From Prinsepia uniflora (taxonomy: Eukaryota > Streptophyta > Magnoliopsida > Rosales > Rosaceae): a stretch of DNA of 64,000 nt. Shown piece after piece: positions 60,258-64,000 of the stretch. Every line of letters starts with the position of its first letter. The first letter of the stretch is position 1. The notes beneath the pieces were generated by a model. It saw only the letters and a list, made by a program, of their open reading frames with translations, ran no database searches and was not told the origin of the DNA. The position numbers and the translations under genes were made by a program. The DNA lies in assembly GCA_032719365.1 (NCBI GenBank), contig CM064863.1, positions 68,969,583 to 69,033,582 on the forward strand. Direction: 5' to 3'.

Positions 60258-62347
60258 TGATAGGTCCTCAAATAAGCATTATTTTATATTATTTTATACC
60301 CTTTATACTTGACTTTTAATATTAAAATATTAAATAATTAGATAAATTAATTTATTTTGTGTTATTTTTGTTTAAATAAATAAAGTTTGTAATTTGGAGT
60401 ATTTTGGCGAAAGAATCTTCCCGATCGGAATTATAACGAAGAAATTATGGACGAATTTCGGTGAAATATTACTAAATTAACTAAATAAATTAATTAATTT
60501 TTATTTTGCAGCCCAGCCCAATCCGTGCAGGCCCGGCTGCACAGCCCAACACGCGCCAGGCCCAGCCCGCACATCCACCAGCCCAGCACGCCAGGCCCAG
60601 CCCGCACATCCACCAGCCCAGCGGACCCGTCGACAGGCGCTGGCCGATCTGCTGTTCCTCCATTCGGCGCGCGCTTGTCGATCTCCCAGGCACCGTCTCA
60701 GCAGCAGCCCGCCGAGCTCCAGTCCCTCCATTCAGCAGCCTCCAGCCGAAATTCCATTCCCTTTTTCAGCAGCCCTCTGTTGAATTATTTTCCAGCAGCT
60801 TCCACCTAATTTCCACCCAACTTCCACCCAAATTCCTTCCACTTTCCAACCCAATTTTGCAACTTGACAACTCAAACCACTTCTAAACATCATCACTAAT
60901 CTTTATTACTCATCATTCCATTATTTAACATTTTTTATTGTATTTGTTTATGTATTTTTGATAGCTTTTTCCACCTATAAATAGGGCTTCAATTCTTGTA
61001 TTTTGGGGAGTCCCCAATTAGTTTCATTCTTCCATTTCTTTCTTAGTTCTTAGTTCTTAGTTCTTAGTTCTTAGTTTAGTTCTTTTATTTCTCTCTTTTG
61101 AGAGACAATTTTGGGGACCATTTTTACTTCTTGTAGATTTTCTTATTAATTAGCTTTCTTTTAATTCTTGTTCTTAATTTATGTTATTCTTATTTTTCTT
61201 AATTTCATTTCCTCTTTACTTTGTTCTTGTGATATTTCTTTGAGATCTCTTAAACACATTTTTATGCTTCCCTTAAGAAATACCTAGGCCAAGTAATTCT
61301 AAGGCAATTCAAGAGTTTTAAGACCGAATTCCTCGTATTTCTTCTTCCATCTTCACAAGTTTCCTGCCGCTGTTCGGTGATTCTTGTGAAAATCCATACT
61401 TCTCTACTTAAATTCTTGTTATTGTTATTGGTTTTACTTATAATTCAATATATGTGTTGGTATTTTCTTTCTAACATTTGTAAGTAAGAATGCAATCTCC
61501 ATGTGTTTTACTTTTTGAGTTTCTTTTACTTCATATGTTTTAGTACTTAAACTTCAATTCGAAACTAAATGTTGATCCGCTGTTCGGGGCATTTAGGATA
61601 GAGTTGAAGAGATTTAATGTTTGATCGCTGTTCGGCGCATTAAATCACTTACTTAAGGTGAATCATATTGTAAGTAATAATCCGCTGTTCGGTGCATTTA
61701 TAATATGAAAAATGTATGCATGTATTTGAGATGATTAAGGTATGATTTCGTGATTGGTTCAATATGAGCATGATGTTAGAGTGTTGGTAAAAATATGTGT
61801 TTGAAGAAAATTCACTAGTACAAAGGTTAAAGTAGAAGTAAAATTAAGTATTTAATTATTTTTACTTGTTTTATTTATTTTATATTTACAACTCCTTTTC
61901 AAAACCCCCCTTTTCAATTCTTTATTCTTTATTCTTTTATTCTTGTATTCTTTTAATTCTTTATTCTTTTATTATTTTATTATTTTATTCTTTTAATTCT
62001 TTTATTCTTTGATCCTTTTTTATTTTTTATTCTTTTATTCTTTGATTCTTTTTATTCTTTATTCTTTTATTCTTTTATTCTTTTAATTCTTTATTCTTTT
62101 ATTTCTTTATTCTCTTATTCATCTATTCTTTAATTTATTAGTTCTTTGATGATTTAATTCTTTTATTATTTAATTCTTTTATTCATTATTCTTTTATTCA
62201 TTTCCCACTAACACATTATTAATGTTCCCTAATTTCCCCGGTTAAGAACGATCCCTATTTACCAATACTACATCTACACAAAAAGGGTTTAAATTGCATA
62301 ACACTCAGATTACATGTTTAATTTAATGCGTAGTTTGGGCGTAGTCA
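60258..62347 (+). repeat. 3' LTR of the tRNA-Asp-primed element
   Basis: 2090 bp, with no difference seen from 54921-57010, including the low-complexity tract. Confidence 0.95.
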
Positions 62348-62352
62348 ATAGC

Positions 62353-63953
62353 TCGAAGAAGTTATTGAAGGGTCTCGGTTTAGGGTATGTCAAGATCCAT
62401 GCATGCAAGAACAATTGCGCATTGTTTTATGGTGAATTTGAGAAGCTTGACAAATGTCCCGTGTGCAATGAACCTAGGTATCTAAAGAACAAGATTCCAA
62501 ATAAGGTGTTACGATATTTTCCACTAAAGCCAAGATTACAACAATTCTACATGTCAACCCACACAACTCGTGATATGAGATGGCACAAAGATGAACGCAT
62601 TGATAATAATATTCTTATGCATCCGGCTGATGGAGAGGCTTGGAAGGATTTTGATATAAGGTATCCTGATTTTGCCGTGGATCCAAGAAATGTCAGGTTA
62701 GGACTTGCTACTGATGGTTTCAATCCTTTTGGGGGTTTTTCGAAGCCATATAGCACTTGGTCGGTGGTTATGGTTCTGTATAACTTGCCCCCTGGAGATG
62801 TATGAAAAAATAATTCACAATTCTCAGTACTTTGATCCCGGGTCCCAAATCACCAAGTAATTCCATTGATATTTATTTGCGGCCTTTGATTGACGAGCTT
62901 TTGGATTTGTGGAAAAATGGGGTCCGAACATACGACAAGTACAGTGGAGAAATGTTCACTTTGAGAGCAGCCGTAATTTGGACAATTAATGATTTTCCTG
63001 CTTATGGTATGTTGTCAGGATGGAGCACTAAGGGTTATCTTGCATGCCCAATATGTGGACCAGATACAACCTTCATTTGGCATGCATCAAAGGTATGTTA
63101 TTTGGGTCACCGAAGATGGCTACCTTGGGATCACCGGCGATGTAATGAGGCTGAAAATTTTGATGACCAAACAGAGAGACGGGCACGACCAAAGGAATGG
63201 TCTGGTGATGAGATATTGTCCAAATTAAACAATATCCAGGAGTTCGTCACACGTGGTATGAAACCAATGGAACAAGAAAATTGGACGAAGAAGAGTATAT
63301 TCTTCTGTTTGCCCTATTGGTCGAAATTGAGAATTAGACACATCGCGGATCCCATGCACATCGAGAAGAATGTTGCAGAGAGCATTATGGGAACGACTTT
63401 GCCCATTGAAGGCAAGTCAAAGGACACAAAAAAAAACTAGACTTGGTATGCAACAAATGGGGATTCGGCGTAACTTATGACCAAAGCTCGTCAATGGGAA
63501 ATATATACTAGGTCATCCAACTTATACATTTACGGAGAATAAGAAAAAATTCTTGCAGTGGTTGCAGACAGTAAAATTTCCTGATGGGTACGCTGGCAAC
63601 ATTTCCCGTAACGTAGGCATTGACAACAACACATTGTCTGGTTTGAAGAGCCATGACTATCATGTTTTGCTACAACGGCTCATTCCGATTGGTGTTCGGC
63701 CATACTTGCAGCATGATGTAGTTGAGACAATAGTTTATTTGTCTCGATTCTTCCAACAATTATGTGCACGAACATTGCGAAAGATGGATGTGGCTGCAAT
63801 TAATGAGGACATTGTCTACCTTATGTGTCGATTAGAGCAAATATATCCACCAACATTTTTCGATATAATGGTGCACCTACTAATTCATCTGCCAGATGAG
63901 GCAAAACTAGTTGGTCCGGTTCATTATCATTGGATGTACCCAATTGAGAGGTA
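62353..63953 (+). pseudogene. CACTA transposase, TNP2 core and DUF4218
   Basis: Continues the frame from 54920. TNP2 blocks: SSKKLLKGLGLGYVKIHACK, CPVCNEPRYL, MRWHKDER, LATDGFNPFGGFSKPYSTWS, then LIPGPKSPSNSIDIYLRPL, YGMLSGWSTKGYLACPIC and HIADPMHIEKNV. From about 63550 comes DUF4218: PDGYAGNISRNVG, GLKSHDYHVLLQRL and HLPDEAKLVGPVHYHWMYPI. The Asp of ATDGFNP is one expected catalytic position. Defects: a frameshift near 62795 with a stop just after, a second frameshift in an A-run at 63428-63437, and a TGA near 63476. The last codons meet GAG|GTAATA at about 63951, a likely splice donor. Confidence 0.93.
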
Positions 63954-64000
63954 ATACATCATGTTAACTCTTTACTATCCTTTTAATGAATGTGAGATGA

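Larger units (their letters stand above)
54921..62347 (+). mobile_element. Complete, non-coding, tRNA-Asp-primed LTR element
   Basis: Two 2090-bp LTRs (54921-57010, 60258-62347) run from TGATAGGTCC to GGCGTAGTCA. The duplication ATAGC lies at 54916-54920 and 62348-62352. A tRNA-Asp primer site follows the first LTR and a TTTAAGTGTGGGGG tract precedes the second. The 3.2-kb interior codes for no element protein, so it is non-autonomous. I saw no difference between the two LTRs, so the insertion is very recent. It is the same family as the gag-bearing element at 1-19137. Confidence 0.95.
49722..64000 (+). mobile_element. CACTA element with TNP2-type transposase, running off the right edge
   Basis: The left end is CACTATAAGAAATGTAGAG, followed by subterminal repeats of GCCCTAC/GTAGGG. 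A transposase reading frame begins at 51419 and is still open at the right edge. Two later insertions (51978-54874 and 54921-62347) interrupt it. The right terminus is outside the window, so the 3-bp duplication (ATC at 49719-49721) cannot be checked. Confidence 0.9.

Overview
This window looks like gene-poor, repeat-dense chromatin from a flowering plant, probably a eudicot. That rests on the element types: Ty3/gypsy LTR elements primed by tRNA-iMet or tRNA-Asp, a Ty1/copia element, a Cassandra-like TRIM with a 5S-rRNA-like LTR, a LINE relic, and CACTA DNA transposons. I found no intact host gene. Every coding stretch is a transposon protein or a captured host fragment, and all are broken. 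The species cannot be fixed from the sequence alone.

Layout. (1) 1-19137 is the 5' part of a minus-strand gypsy element with a tRNA-Asp primer site: gag at 1-697, leader, PBS at 12022-12039, LTR at 12045-19137. Its leader is split by a complete plus-strand non-autonomous gypsy element of LARD type (1981-11351, two 2971-bp LTRs, duplication TCAAA). Its LTR is split by a solo LTR (12872-18202) that carries a second solo LTR (13636-16249). (2) 19281-23776 is a CACTA-like element holding exon-like fragments of an unidentified gene. (3) 23777-24194 and 48319-48647 are two halves of a minus-strand LINE reverse transcriptase, split by a Cassandra-like TRIM (24195-48318, duplication CTATC). One TRIM LTR has an NPF (NRT1/PTR) transporter fragment where the other has the 5S-like block. 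The second TRIM LTR is split by a 23.5-kb CACTA-like unit (24595-48065, flanked by AAG). That unit holds fragments of an LRR receptor gene and a RABE-type GTPase exon, plus a truncated LARD, solo LTRs, and a full copia element (36518-45213, duplication GCAAC) that itself carries a solo LTR inside its RNase H region. (4) 49722 to the right edge is a larger CACTA element with a TNP2-type transposase. It is split by a solo LTR (51978-54874, duplication CAGAA) and by a tRNA-Asp-primed, apparently non-coding LTR element (54921-62347, duplication ATAGC) whose two 2090-bp LTRs look identical.

Target-site duplications support ten of these junctions and give a relative order of insertion. The most unusual feature is inside the LTRs. 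Several LTR families carry arrays of short palindromes whose arms differ between units in matched, compensating ways (hairpin arrays near 3930, 10330, 28425, 32155, 38641, 13372, 54107, and four CGCTGTTCGG-loop hairpins near 12408, 56014 and 61351). This suggests conserved pairing rather than protein coding. All element boundaries, repeats and divergences were read by eye; no database search or alignment program was used.
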